This document shows positions 47,151 to 58,814 of a stretch of DNA of 64,000 bases, one piece after another; the first letter of the stretch is position 1; the number at the start of each line of letters is the position of its first letter. The position numbers were made by a program, and so were the translations under genes. The stretch is from Mesotaenium endlicherianum. Its lineage: Eukaryota; Streptophyta; Zygnematophyceae; Zygnematales; Mesotaeniaceae. The stretch lies in assembly GCA_009602735.1 (NCBI GenBank), contig WELA01004388.1, forward strand, positions 1,085,540 to 1,149,539. Reading direction: 5' to 3'. The notes beneath the pieces were generated by a model. That model had not been told where the DNA came from. It did no database searches and saw only the letters and a program-made list of their open reading frames with translations.

Positions 47151-47640
47151 TGTCATGACTCATTAGGTTGGGGCCATCACACCAAACCAAGCTACACGTG
47201 TGCCGACCATCAACCTAGGACGGCCAACTTTGACTTGGCCTTTACGCATCTATACATTGACCTTTGCTAGCATTCCGAATTGCTAAAGTATAGAGCGCCA
47301 AGCCACCTTCCAAATGGCACTGATTTTGCGTCATCGGGTCGAGTATCAATCGAGATGTTTGCGATCTAGCCCGCGCAGCCTACCGGTCCCTAGCAAAGTT
47401 CCACCAAGGGCCACTTTGTGACTCAATGTGCCCAAAGGTCACATTGTTGGCTTTTCGCGAGTCCAAGGACCCCTAGCCATTAGCATACGAATCCGCAAGC
47501 TTGATAAACTACACTTTGCATGCATTAGCATTAGCATGAGCACCACTAGAGCCTCTCATGATGACTGCATCACTCATGCCTAAAGGAAGCTTCCTCAAGT
47601 TCCAGATCTACTTTTGATCTTTATCTAGGTAGCATTGGTC
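47151..47640 (+). mobile_element. 3' LTR of element G (truncated)
   Basis: Matches the 5' LTR from its first base (TGTCATGACTCATTAGG) through TAGGTAGCATTGGTC, then diverges. The two copies differ by many substitutions and small length changes, consistent with an old insertion. The sequence after 47640 is unrelated to the rest of the 5' LTR. Confidence 0.8.
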
Positions 47641-47698
47641 AACATTCATTACATGCACTCTCTTTTGTGAACCGCATGCTCTACTATGAAGTTAAAAC

Positions 47699-47950
47699 AT
47701 GACGATCCGCAGTTTGTTTATTGGTATAAGAGGCTTTGAGTTATACATTGTGGCACAAGGGCACGACCTGATTCTCATGGCTGAAGTAGACCCCGCTTGT
47801 TGCAAGCTTCTTACAACAAAATATCCGGGTGTCCGCTTAGTGGAAGATATCGCTACTCTCAATGAATTTTCACCTGACACAAATTTGGTTTTAGCTGGTT
47901 TTCCTTGTTGGGATGTATCTACTTGCTCCCATACCATGAGCAACCCATAA
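47699..47950 (+). pseudogene. Cytosine-5 DNA methyltransferase N-terminal fragment (distinct from element G's)
   Basis: An 83-codon frame with methyltransferase motif I (LFIGIRGFELYI), an acidic cofactor-binding strand (LMAEVDPACCKLL), motif III (VRLVEDIATL) and motif IV (LVLAGFPCWDVS, with the PC catalytic pair). The sequence then leaves the family pattern. A GT after PCWD could be a splice donor, so it may be the first exon of a host or captured gene. Its motif IV is of the GFPC type, unlike the WECQ of element G, so it is not a copy of that domain. It starts about 60 bp after the truncated G LTR, and nothing after it (47951-48100) looks like the rest of an enzyme. Confidence 0.6.
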
Positions 47951-48104
47951 ACGGGATAGAGTGCCCTAGTGGAAGCGTAGTGACTCACGAGGAACCAAAT
48001 CAGTTGCAATCATACTCTAGAGTGCAGCGGCGTATTACTAAAAAAATCATGGAAAATTACTGAACATTTTGAGTTGTAAGAAAGTACTCACAAATGGAAT
48101 AGGA

Positions 48105-48969
48105 TGAAAGTCCTCGTGGAAGTTTATAGATGTGAAAACTGATGAGAAATAAAGAAGTTATGCGTACTTATAGTTTTCTACGACGACCGCTTGCCCCTAG
48201 GAGGGAGGGCCGCTTAGCAGTGAATTGATGAAGTGTGTCAAAATGTCTCTTTAAGAACATTCGTGAATATGACAAGTTAGCCTCATCTGACGTGTTAGGG
48301 TCAATTTGACGTCCACATACATGCATCAAAATAGATGGAATATACTAACTTAGGCGCGCTAGGCTAAATCGAAAGTTCTAGGTAGATCAACCTGGTCGGC
48401 ACTCCGCGTTAGCCAAAACTACGTGAAGGTTTGAATTCATTCTAACGGCCTGGATCGCTTGACGCTGTCGGTCAATCCGACGATCGCGCTCACCACAAAT
48501 TAAAGACAGTCGTCGACCGATCTTAATTAATGATTGCAAAAGTGCACTCTACAATCCAATGACCTTACATCATCCCCCTCCTCAAGACACGACGTCCTCG
48601 ACGCGTTCTGCAGATTACACCTCAACTTACTCTCACAATAGGTCAAGTTGGCCTCCGGCTCACAAGTGTTGTTGTCCGCATGGTAGCCTTTCCACTTGAC
48701 CAGATACTCCTTGACAAATTGTTTATCTCGCTTGACTCGTCGAATGTCGACAATCGCCTCCACTTTATACTCCAATACATCATCAATCTCGATCGGTGGG
48801 GACGGTGTAGGTAGTCGTCCTGGATGTCCTTCATTTGGGTCAACGTATGGCCGCAGGTAACTGACATGGAACACATCATGTATACCCCAGTCTGAAGGAA
48901 GTTTTCACTTGTAGGCCACTCGATTCACCTGCTGGAGCACCGTAAATTGACCTGTAAATCGTGCCTGCA
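48105..48969 (-). mobile_element. Ty3/Gypsy element E, 3' end (LTR plus chromodomain piece)
   Basis: The minus strand codes an integrase tail and chromodomain at 48874-48600 (FHVSYLRPYVDPNEG, EYKVEAIVDIRRVKRD, YLVKWKGYHADNNTCE). A C-rich tract on the + strand (TCATCCCCCTCC, polypurine on the coding strand) lies at 48570, with the LTR to its left ending ...GACCTTACA at 48569. The left limit of the LTR (perhaps about 48105) is uncertain. The element is cut at 48970 by copy C3. Confidence 0.65.
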
Positions 48970-50586
48970 TGAAATGAATCGACTTATCCACAAGCAATTA
49001 ACAATTAATCTTCATGGTATTTTTTGGTTACTTAGTAATCAGCAAAAGACTCTACAACTAGCAATACGATACTCACGCGTCAAATGCAAGTAATCAACCA
49101 TGCAATTAATAAACTCATACATAAGGAAGGAGAGAAGAGAGTTCGTATCAATGGCTTCTCGTCTTGGATTCAGATATCTCTCAGTAAGCGGTACAAGAGA
49201 GTTGGCCATTTTTTGAATGCCGAACTCGAGAGCATGACCTAAGCTGTATACATGGAATGAATTTACTGTACAACGTCAAGTGCAATGGCACCGCCTCCCT
49301 GGGAGTTACCCACGTCGGTAGGCACTCGACTAACCAAATTCACAGCCATATCCCATCATCCCGAATCGCCATCCACCCCAAGGGTGTCATCTGGCCACTC
49401 ATTCAGCATATCACACTTAGATGCATAACTAGGCAGTTCATTGATACCGAGTACGGCAGCCAGCTGACTGTCAAAGAATGTGTCAGCCAGCTGATTAATA
49501 GAAGACTTTAGCCTGCTGCTCTCGGCTGAGTCATTGTATTGAATAATCCTAACAGTCCAGCAGACTTAATGTTAACTAAAGTTCAGAAGATTGAATTTAA
49601 TCAATGATTACATCAAAACGAATATTACACTATTGATAATATTGATTCATTACAATCTCTCCAACTTGTTGTTGTCTTGACAACACTAAGACTCTCACAC
49701 TAACAACAACAAAGCAACACATACAGTTATTCGACCAAAGCATGCAAAAGTCTAACCTACTGACTTACTCATGCAAGTTATGTTCCTGGGGCTCTATCCT
49801 CTGGTGAAGCAGACCTAGACCTGGACCTGGTCCTCCTATCCGCTGGCCTTTTGAACCCCTCTGGCTCAGCCTAAGGTGTTCCTAAAGGGGAACGCAAAAA
49901 CTGAACAATCTCCTCTTGCACAGTTTGCAACTTAATAGCAGTTGCTTGTTCCTGAGTAACCCTTAAATTGACAGGGACCAGGATGGGGTTGCCAGATGGG
50001 TGCTGCATAACATGGGACAAAGGAACGTGCCCTTGGTGAGAAGGTGATGCTGGCATGCCCTTAGCTTCCTTCCTAGCAATCCTCCTACTTTCCCAATCCG
50101 CTTGAGTTTCCGTCGGGGGAAATAGAGCTGGAGTCCTCCTGCTAAAGCTTCCCAGCCAAGTGACGTCCGCCTCTCCAGCTGCCTGCTGATTGCTCTCCTC
50201 CAGCTGCCTTAAGACACTCTCTGCCACCGACAGTCCATTTTTTTGCAACCTGATAGATGGTACAAGAGTCTGAGCTCTGATTGGGCTGGAGCGTACTCCT
50301 GTGTCCTGCTCCTCTTCCTCCTCCGCTTCCTCAGCGACTGCTGAGGTTGCCTCTGCCATTCAGTCTAGCTGAGCCCTAGGTAGGGAGTAATCAATTGACC
50401 ACCCCCTTCTAGCCTGAGGTGGGGGTTGCTAAGCTCTGACTGTGCTCAAGTCCTTCTCGTCTTCTCTTCTTGCTTGCCTGCCCATTTGACATAGGCATGC
50501 TTACTTTTAGACAAAGAGTGCTAGGCCCTGATTCTCTCTGCCTTCATCTCGTCACTCATGCACCCCCTGAGCCCATCCTGCTTAGG
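48970..50586 (-). mobile_element. Family C copy C3: LTR and 3' internal part
   Basis: An LTR at 48970-49654 (685 bp, TGAAATGAATCGAC...TGATTCATTACA) is the reverse complement of the element C LTR. To its right the 3' internal part includes a 162-codon minus frame (50359-49871, Glu-rich then PHSx-type repeats) related to the last frame of element C (40711-40977). The rest of the element is missing; it is replaced at 50587 by a piece of LTR D. Fossil fragment. Confidence 0.75.
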
Positions 50587-51187
50587 TGTAACGATCCGAG
50601 CAATTTAAGGCGTATTTTGGGACGTTTTTCCATTACCTTAGGGTGTTTATCAATACAAATTATTTGATAAATGATGCATCTTGATAAATTGTTCGCCACA
50701 CGTGTGTGCCGACTAATCCCTGGTCAATTCGCAAAATGACTAGGATGCTATTGCAAAAATCGTCGTGAAGTAAATCGATTACTTTGCAATAGTACGACAT
50801 AATTATGCATAAAGTTACTTTGAATGATTATGAGATAATAACCTAATCAATTACGGATTGATTATTTTACGATTGATTGTCATTATTTCGAATAACGCAG
50901 TCACTGATTTTGGATTAAAACTGAAACAAAACGATTACGCAAAGTTACTTTGCATCCATGCGGATTCAAACCTGCAACCCTCTGTTTGAGACGATCACAC
51001 CTAACTGATTGGCGAAGTGGTTATTACAACTACTCGGTCATGACGAAAGCAAGTGCGCACGACGAACGGTCACGTCTTTAAAAAAACCTCGAAGACATGA
51101 CCGCGATTAAAAATGTCTACTTCGAAAGAAGCTTAGATGTGACTACAAACAATCACGTCTATTCAAAGGACGCGACTACGAGTATGC
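50587..51187 (+). mobile_element. Partial LTR of family D
   Basis: Begins TGTAACGATCCGAGC and follows LTR D (16449 onward) for about 600 bp, including the ATTCGCCACACGTGTGTGCCG-like block and the tRNA-like segment. It then breaks off inside family C reverse transcriptase sequence. No polypurine tract precedes it. Confidence 0.75.
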
Positions 51188-52726
51188 TTTACCCACAATC
51201 GAGGACTTGCTTGATACCCTGTCTGGTGCTAAGGTGTTCAGTAAGATAGATCTCAAGAGTGCTTATCATCAAATCAGAATTGTTGAAGGGGATGAACACA
51301 AGACTGCCTATCGCACAGGTTATAGCCACTATGAGTTCAACGTGATGCCATTTAAACTGACTAATGCTCCTGCGACCTTCATGGGTGCTATGAATGACAT
51401 TTTCAGACCTTATTTGGATAAGTTTGTGCAAGTTTTCCTGGATGATATTCTAATTTTCTCTAAGGAGGAAGCTCAGCACGTTGAACACTTCAAGACAGTC
51501 ATGGTCACTCTGAGAAGAAATCACTTATATGCTAAAATGAGCAAGTGTGATTTCTTTAAAGAACGTATTGAATTCTTAGGCCACGTTGTCAGTAAAGAAG
51601 GCATCAGTGTGAATCCTAAGAAAGTCCAGACCATAAGGGACTGGCCAGTACCACAGTCTGTCTCTGAAGTTAGATCCTTCCTCAAGGTTGGCTAACTACT
51701 ATAGGAGATTTATTGAGAATTATTCTACAAAGGCCAGTAAACTGACTGACCCTACTAAGAAAGACATAGGGTATATGTGGGGGGAAGAGCAGCAAACTGC
51801 CTTCCAGACCCTTAAAGATGCTATGTGTTCTGCCCCAGTGCTAGCCGTGTATGACCCCAGCAAATCGGTGCAGGTGGTTACTGATGCCTCTGACTTTGCC
51901 ATGGGTGCTATTTTGTTGCAGCCTGCTGACAAAACCACAAAGGATGGTAAGGTACGGCAAGAGTGGCATCCTGTGTCGTACGAGTCTATGAAGTTTAATC
52001 CAACGGAGATTAATTACTCAGTGCATGATAAAGAGCTGCTAGCTATCATTCATGTGCTCAAACAGTGCAGAGCATACTTACATGGTATAGCTTTTCAGGT
52101 GATTACCGATCATCTAGCTCTAACTCACTTTCAGAAGAAGTCCAAGCTGTCGAGGAGGGAGAACCGCTCGAGCCAGATGCTGGGGCAGTTCCAAGTTCAG
52201 ATCGACTACAAACCAGGGAAGTTGAATCGTGCTCATGCACTCTCTAGAAGAAGACCTGACTTGCAAGAAAGGAACTTTAGTCAGCATGCTGTCGATAAAG
52301 TCTTGTGTGCACTCACTTCACTAAAGGTGAAAAAGTCCTTCCTTGAACAACTTAGGAAAGCCTACCTTTCTGACCCAACATTTGAGCCCAGCCCCACTAC
52401 TGGTGTGTGTCGTGCTACTGCACTCGGGTATAAGCTTAACACTAGGTATCCCATCGGACCATATATGGTCCTCGGACCATATATGGTCTAGCTAACCCCC
52501 ATTTTTCAGCGCTGGCCTCCAGGGTGCTACAGTTGACCAACTGGTACAATCTATGGCTCAAACGAACCGTACAGACTTGAACCTTAGGCGAAAAAATGCA
52601 AAATGGTCTTTCGATCATTAACGACAAAGTTAGAGTCAAAAGAAGGAGGTTCAAAGTTCAGGTTCACAACGAAATTTCAAGTGAAAAGTCTGTCATACCC
52701 GAGGTCACTAAAAAGCTCTTAGAGCC

Positions 52727-53308
52727 ATGGCTTCTTCTTCAAATGCGCCAAAAATAGTTGTGGGTGGTATATTACTCATCCCTGCCACCTTCTGGGGAGA
52801 TGCATGGGCGAAAAAGACATTTGGACAGTATTACATAGAGTTTTTCTTAGTCGGAATTGTGAGAAAAGAGGTTGTGAGGACTAAAAAGGAGAACTCATGG
52901 CTCATAGAAGTGTTGTATGACAAAGAAAAGAAGCAATGGGAGACATGGCAGGTCAGGCAGTACCTATCTACAGTGCCTGAAGAGTCCTGGTTTTATTCCG
53001 AGCCGCATGTAGTTCGTTTTGGCTTGGTTTCCTCAGGGGCCTCTTTGCTTTCATATTCGAGGGAGAATGAGGGTCACAGTCTAATTTTGTCCTCCCAAGA
53101 TCCAAATAATGACTCACAGCCAAGGTCTAGTGATGGTGAGGAGGATAAGGAGGATGAGGAGGAAGAGGAGGAGGAGGAGGAGGAGGAGGAGGATATTATG
53201 AGGAAGAGGGGCAGGCCTGACACCGGAAGAGGTAAGCAGCTGAAGCTCATTGTTCCTACTGTTAAAAATGAGAAAAGGGAGAGGAGGAGAAGGGCAACTG
53301 CTCCATAA
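52727..53308 (+). CDS. P1 transposase N-terminal part, Tudor/Agenet-like start
   Basis: 193 codons. Residues 15-90 (WAKKTFGQYYIEFFLVGIV...WLIEVLYDKEKKQWETW) resemble the small beta-barrel fold of Tudor/Agenet domains seen before the catalytic domain in some piggyBac-like proteins. This call rests on pattern only. Residues 130-160 are a Glu/Asp run coded by GAG repeats, followed by basic residues (MRKRGRPDTGRGKQ), perhaps a nuclear localisation signal. The frame ends just before the C-terminal piece, which starts in an overlapping frame at 53250. The DDE core expected between the two is absent. Confidence 0.6.
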   Translation: MASSSNAPKIVVGGILLIPATFWGDAWAKKTFGQYYIEFFLVGIVRKEVVRTKKENSWLIEVLYDKEKKQWETWQVRQYLSTVPEESWFYSEPHVVRFGLVSSGASLLSYSRENEGHSLILSSQDPNNDSQPRSSDGEEDKEDEEEEEEEEEEEEDIMRKRGRPDTGRGKQLKLIVPTVKNEKRERRRRATAP

Positions 53309-53329
53309 CCATAATTTCTCCTTAACCAT

Positions 53330-53700
53330 AACTTCTCCAAACATTGTGGTGCACTACAAAACACACAAAGACGCTGTTGATCAATTTTACAAGCTCTGTG
53401 TGAGAGATAAGTTCTTTGTCGAGACTTCTGCTGTGAGCTTAAAGTGGTGGCACAAATTATATTGGGGTCTATTTGATGCTACCCTGGCCGATGCCTACAT
53501 CCTCTACAACCTGGCCCATCCTGAGAGTAACAGGTATCCCTTCATGTTAGATGTTGTAGCAGAGGTGACAGACTTCCATGATCCACATAAGGGGAGGCGC
53601 TTTCGCTGGAGTGCGGGGCGGGCTGGGATTGACAGGTTCCTAGGGAGACACTTCCCTGAGCACCTTCCAGGAGGCTCTAGACCAGGATGTGTAGTGTGCA
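53330..53700 (+). pseudogene. P1 transposase C-terminal part (piggyBac), cut by gap
   Basis: VVHYKTHKDAVDQFYKLCVR, SLKWWHKLYWGLFDATLADA and YILYNLAHPESNRY match the piggyBac block after the catalytic core (normally '..GGVD..D......Y....+.KWW...F...LD....NAYILY'). The end HFPEHLPGGSRPGCVVC starts the C-terminal zinc-binding tail. The assembly gap (53701-53807) removes the rest. The N-terminal part overlaps in another frame (52727-53308), so about 300 residues of core have been deleted. Confidence 0.75.
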
Positions 53701-53807
53701 NNNNNNNNNNNNNNNNNNNNNNNNNNNNNNNNNNNNNNNNNNNNNNNNNNNNNNNNNNNNNNNNNNNNNNNNNNNNNNNNNNNNNNNNNNNNNNNNNNNN
53801 NNNNNNN
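53701..53807. other. Assembly gap (107 N) in P1
   Basis: Run of N. The 45 bases just after it (53808-53852) are identical to 59985-60029, the gag start of element B, which suggests that the gap edge may be misassembled. Confidence 0.95.
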
Positions 53808-53876
53808 AAAGCTTGCTGTTGGTCTTGAGGATCGGCCATCTTCTTGTGCTACAAGCACATGTAGATAGTGGCCCCT

Positions 53877-54379
53877 TGTAGTGAAACAGATAGATAAAGT
53901 ACTTAGTATAACAGAATACTTTATCTATTCAAGACAAGGATCTTTGAACACAAGTGGTAGCTTCTTGAAAGAGAGATGGCTTCTTGAAAGTTAATATATT
54001 TCTGGATTTTGGCAAGTACAAGAGTGATTCTGGAATGTTTTTCTATGTTCTAGCTCTTGTTTATATACTTGCTACATAAGTAATTTCTAGGAAGGTGTAT
54101 GTTGATGTGTTGGCACCCAACACATCCCAAAACTTGCCACCTCTTTCTAGAATAATGTACACATGTCCTTTTGACCTAAAAATGGCACATTTGACTTTTG
54201 CCACATGGAGTTCTTCTAGGTCTTTCCTCTAACTTCGAAAATGCCTTGGAAGGTTCAAAGGACATGAACCAAGTTACTAGAGTACCTATTCACACTTGAC
54301 TCCACACAATACTACTCCAAATATATTTGAAAACATTAAAATATATGCAAACTAATATATAATAACTCAAATCACTACA
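53877..54379 (-). mobile_element. 3' LTR of element B
   Basis: 503 bp. Preceded on the coding strand by a polypurine tract (TCGGGGGGGTGA). Confidence 0.93.
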
Positions 54380-55148
54380 TCACCCCCCCGATAGAAAAAG
54401 CGACGTCTCGGCGCGTCAAGTCAGGTCTTACACATGTGGAGCAAACTAGTCAACAGTTTCAAGTCAGATGCCACACATGTGAAGAGGACTAGTCAAAGGC
54501 GCCAAGTCAGGTGCTACACATGTAAGGTAGACTAGGCAAGGTCGTAGGTGGTGTGACCTTATTGGCTAGCCTACTCCTTAATGATAAAGAAAATTGTACA
54601 AGTTGGCCCAGAATCTGCCACGAACTCAAAAATTCATAGCGGCCACAGAACTGCTCCAAATCTGAAAATTCGAGTGCCAGACGGACCGCGTCGGAGAACT
54701 CTACCGGGTCACCAAATTTGAGAGCATTCTCATTTCTGGAGTGTCGTTGAGAGCTGAGAGAGTAGGCACTCCTCCAAATCTGTGCAGAAACTTCTGAAAA
54801 TCATAAGTCCTTCTATACTTCTCCAAATTCTGCAAACTAAGTCTCAAACTGGGCGCTGTAAGATGTTCTACCAGAGTCTTGAGTTTCAGAGCATTCCAAG
54901 TTCAGGGGAGGGCACAATGTCAGAAGGCATATTCTGCCCTAACAATGCCAGCAGCCTGACCCCCTTCTACTTAGAGCATCATATCTCTCTCACCAGTGCT
55001 CCAAATTGAGCAAACTTGGACTCTAAATGACCGGCTACTCATGGACTACAGCCAGGTAAATTTTCAGAATTTATTATGCAGAGACCTATCACCAGTAGCA
55101 GTTTTAGTTTTCTGTCCAGAAACTGCGAGAAGAGAAGAGTGTCTAATG

Positions 55149-58100
55149 TCAATTTTTCCTCTTTCTTGTTCTTGCAGGCTGCCTCCAAGGGGTCTTCTGC
55201 TGCTTCTTGATGGTGGCAGGCTGCCTCCCTGAAGTCTTCGGGCTTCTAGTAGAGAGACTTGGGGCTGGTCCAAGATGGGGGTTGGCGGCATGGAAGCGCT
55301 TCAACTTTCTCTGAACTTTGTCAAGGTAGTGCGCCGCCACCCAACTATTCTCCGAATCTGGATATCCTTTCCACTTGATCAAGTATTGCTGCTGTCTCCT
55401 GAAATTTCTCATAGCCACTATGTCTTCCACTTCGTACTCCAAATGATCATCCACTATTGTTGGGGCTGGTGGGGTTGTCACACGTCCTGGGAACTTGTTG
55501 TCGGGTTGCACATATGGCTTGAAGAGGGAAGCGTGGAATACGGGGTCGATGTGCATAGTCTGGGGAAGTTCTAGCTTGAAAGCAACGGGGTTGACTTGCT
55601 GGATAATCTTGAAGGGTCCCAAATACTTGGGAGAGAACTTGCTGCCGGCAGGCCTGTTGTTCAGGGAAATGTTCTTGGATGATAGTAACACGTTGTCACC
55701 CACTCTGTACGTAATTTCTCTTCTGGATCTGTTCGCCACTCTTGCTTGAGCATCTTGCGCGTGTTGTAGAGCTTTCTTCGCTGCTGTAAGGGCTGCTTCT
55801 AATGTCTCCATAAAATCTGTGGCTGCAGGTACTTCATCATGGCCAGCCGTGAAGCTCAGTGGCGTGGTCGGATGGAAGCCATAGTTGAGGAAGAATGGGG
55901 ACTCTTGGGTAGAGGCCTGCGTAGTGTTGTTGTAGGCAAACTCGAGGGGGGTCAAGTACATGTCCCAGTCTTGCTCGAGGGTAGACACGTAGGCCTTTAG
56001 AGAGGTCTTTAGGGTACGATTCATACGCTCGGTTTGCCCATCTGATTGTGGGTGGTAGGCAGTAGACATATCCAGCGATGTACCCAAGTTCTTGAAGAGA
56101 TTTTTCCAGAAATGGCTTGTGAATCTTGGATCTCTATCTGACACAATTCTTGATGGTAGTCCATGGAGTCGGAAGATGTTGTCAAAGATGAGTCTTGCAA
56201 GTTGTGGTGCTGTAGCCTTAGTCGTCGTGGGAATAAAATGAGCCATCTTGGTAAGTCTGTCCACCGCCGTGAGTATTGCATTATGGCCTCGAGGTGTCAC
56301 GGGCAAGTCCACGATAAGGTCCATTGAGATGTCCGTCCATTGTCTTTCGGGGATTGGTAGTGGTTGGAGGAGTCCTCCCGCCTTTTGCGATGATGGCTTG
56401 ATTCTTTGGCATGTGTCACAGCTCCTGCAGTACTCCTTGACTTGCTTAGACATGCCTGGCCAACAATAAGTCCTAGCTAGAACGCCCGTGGTCCTTAGGA
56501 TTCCAAAGTGTCCTCCAAGAGGGTTGTCGTGTGCTTCTCGTAGAAGCAAGAGCCGGAGGTCTAAGTCATTAGGAACACATCTCTGGCCCGTATCTTGCCT
56601 CACCCAATAATTGCCTTCTTGCTTCTTGCATGGGTCCAAGGCTGCTTCTCCGTTCTTGTAGTAAGGGTCTCTTTCATAGGCGGCTGAAAATCGAGCTTCC
56701 AGATCTGTCTTCAGGGATACCATCACTGCATTTAATTGCAGTCTTGAGAGGGGGTCAGCCGGGTTTGTCTTGCCGGGCTGGTACTGAATCGTGATGTTGT
56801 ATTGTTGCAAGTATCCGCTCCATCTTGCTTGTCTCCTTGAGAGATACGGCTGCGTTTGGAGGTGCTTTAACGCCTCGTGGTCCGTGGTGACCAGTACTTT
56901 GCGTCCTTCAACGTAGCAGCGCCAAACCTTCAAGGCATGTACAATCGCCAATGCCTCTCGCTCCGTGGTTGTATAATTTTGCTCGGCTGGATTTAGCTTC
57001 CTTGACTCGTAGGCGATGGGCTGCAGTCCCTTGCCTTGGTCTTGAAGCAGGATTGCTCCTATTGCATAGGAAGATGCATCGGTGATGACGTGGAAGGGCC
57101 AATCTGGGTTTGGACTTGGGAGTGTGAGCACCGGGGATGTGGTCAATCTTCGCTTTAACTCTTGAAATGCCTCTTCCTCTTTCTCGGTCCATGTATATAG
57201 CCTGTCCTTCTTGAGTAGATCTGTCAGGGGGGCTGCTATGTGCGAGAAGCCTTGGATGAATTTTCTGTACCAATTGGCAAATCCCAAGAATGACTGGAGT
57301 TCTTTCTTGGTCGTGGGGGTTGGCCATTCCTCCACCACCGTGGTCTTCTTGGGGTCTATCTTGATGCCATCAGCAGTCACGTGGAGACCTAGGAACTCCA
57401 CTTCTTGTTTGGCAAACTCGCATTTTGACTCCTTCGCAAACAGCTTGTTTTGCTTCAATACTTCAAGGACTTCTTTCAAGTGTCTCGCATGCTCTTCAAG
57501 GGTCTTGCTGTAGATAAGGATGTCATCGATGAATACCACCACAAATCTGTCCAACATGGGCTGAAATATGGTGTTCATCATAGTCATGAAAGTTGCTGGC
57601 GCGTTGGTGAGTCCAAATGGCAGGACCATGAACTCAAAATGTCCATATCTTGTCCTGAATGCCGTCTTCTCTATGTCCGGTTCTGCGATGCGAATCTGGT
57701 GGTAGCCGCTCCGTAAGTCAATCTTCGTGAAGTACTTGGCTCCAACCAGCCGGTCCATGAGCTCATCCATGCGCGGCAGCGGGTATCGATTCTTGATGGT
57801 GATCTTGTTGAGGGCGCGATAGTCCACACACATCCTCAAGGTACCATCTTTCTTCTTGACAAATAGCACCGGGGCTCCAAATGGCGACTTGCTAGGTCGA
57901 ATGAAGCCATGCTCCAGTAGCTCCTTGATTTGCTTCTTGACTTCGTCTAGCTCCGTGTATGACATTTTGAACGTAGGCCGAGAGATGGGCTTGCTTCCGG
58001 GCTCCAACTCTATCTTGTGGTCTACGAATCTTTTGGGGGGTAGGCCCTTGGGCAATTCCGGGGAGAACACTTCTTTGTAGTCCTCTAAGACTTCTTGTAT

Positions 58101-58814
58101 CTCCTTGGGAACGGGGCTGCCTTCTTGACTCTCGATGTCTTTCTTGATGTCTTTTGGCGTGATCAAGGCCAAAAGAAGCTCGTGTCCCTTCCTCACAAGT
58201 CTCTTGAGTTGGAGGGCGGACAATAGTATCTCGTGTGCCGGCTTCTGGATGTCTTGGGTCTGGATATTCTGGATTGCGCGCAAAATACAGATTCTTGAAG
58301 TGATGTCATTCTTGATCTTGATAGTACCGGTCCTCCAATCAACTTGGGGGTTGTGCTTGGTCAACCAAGGCGTCCCTAGGATGACGTCGTACTTGCCCAA
58401 TTGCATGGGGGAGAACACTACTCTATCCTTGAAGGACTTGATAGAGAGTGCCAAGGGGTACGTCTTCTTGGAAGGGGTAGTATAGGAGAATCCATCGGGC
58501 ATCATAATCTCCTCGTCGTGGTCAAGAGTTCGCATAGTAATACCGTGCTTGGTGGCAAAATCTGCAGCAATGAAGTTGCCTTGAGCTCCGCTATCCACCA
58601 AGATGTGGACCTTCTCTCCTCCAAGGTAACCTCTCAAACTCATTGGGGCTGGAACGTCGTCTTCAACGGGGGTCTCCACCTCACTTGGCGTGTTGCCTTC
58701 TCGTGAAGTGGGTCTTGGGGTGGTAGGCTCCTGGCCTACCGGCGCTGTCCGTTTTTTGACAACTTTTTGGGGCATGAAAGTGCACGATGGCCCTTTTCCT
58801 TGCAATAAAAGCAT
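55149..58814 (-). mobile_element. Element B pol (protease, RT, RNase H, integrase, chromodomain)
   Basis: 1221 codons. Protease [19 protein letters not shown] near residue 75 and [13 protein letters not shown]. Reverse transcriptase [41 protein letters not shown]. RNase [17 protein letters not shown]. Integrase zinc head ([21 protein letters not shown]) and core ([39 protein letters not shown]). Chromodomain near residues 1120-1170 ([33 protein letters not shown]). Lys/Arg-rich C-terminus. Confidence 0.95.

Larger units (their letters stand above)
26228..47640 (+). mobile_element. Ty3/Gypsy element G carrying a DNA methyltransferase and a PHD-like module, split by element C
   Basis: A large LTR retroelement whose own sequence is about 11.6 kb once the C insertion (31994-41809) is set aside. 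Order of parts: 5' LTR, gag with two zinc knuckles, a GC-rich spacer, aspartic protease, linker, cytosine-5 methyltransferase, reverse transcriptase, RNase H, integrase, PHD-finger-like module, 3' LTR (truncated). Coding is broken in many places (roughly ten or more), and the two LTRs are clearly diverged, so it is an old fossil. Boundaries are set by the repeated LTR start TGTCATGACTCATTAGG at 26228 and 47151. Extra domains such as these are not part of the standard Ty3/Gypsy plan. Confidence 0.85.

Noticed and set aside
53504-53858. ORFs running through the 107-N gap
   Set aside because: They are artefacts of translating N; only sequence on either side was used.
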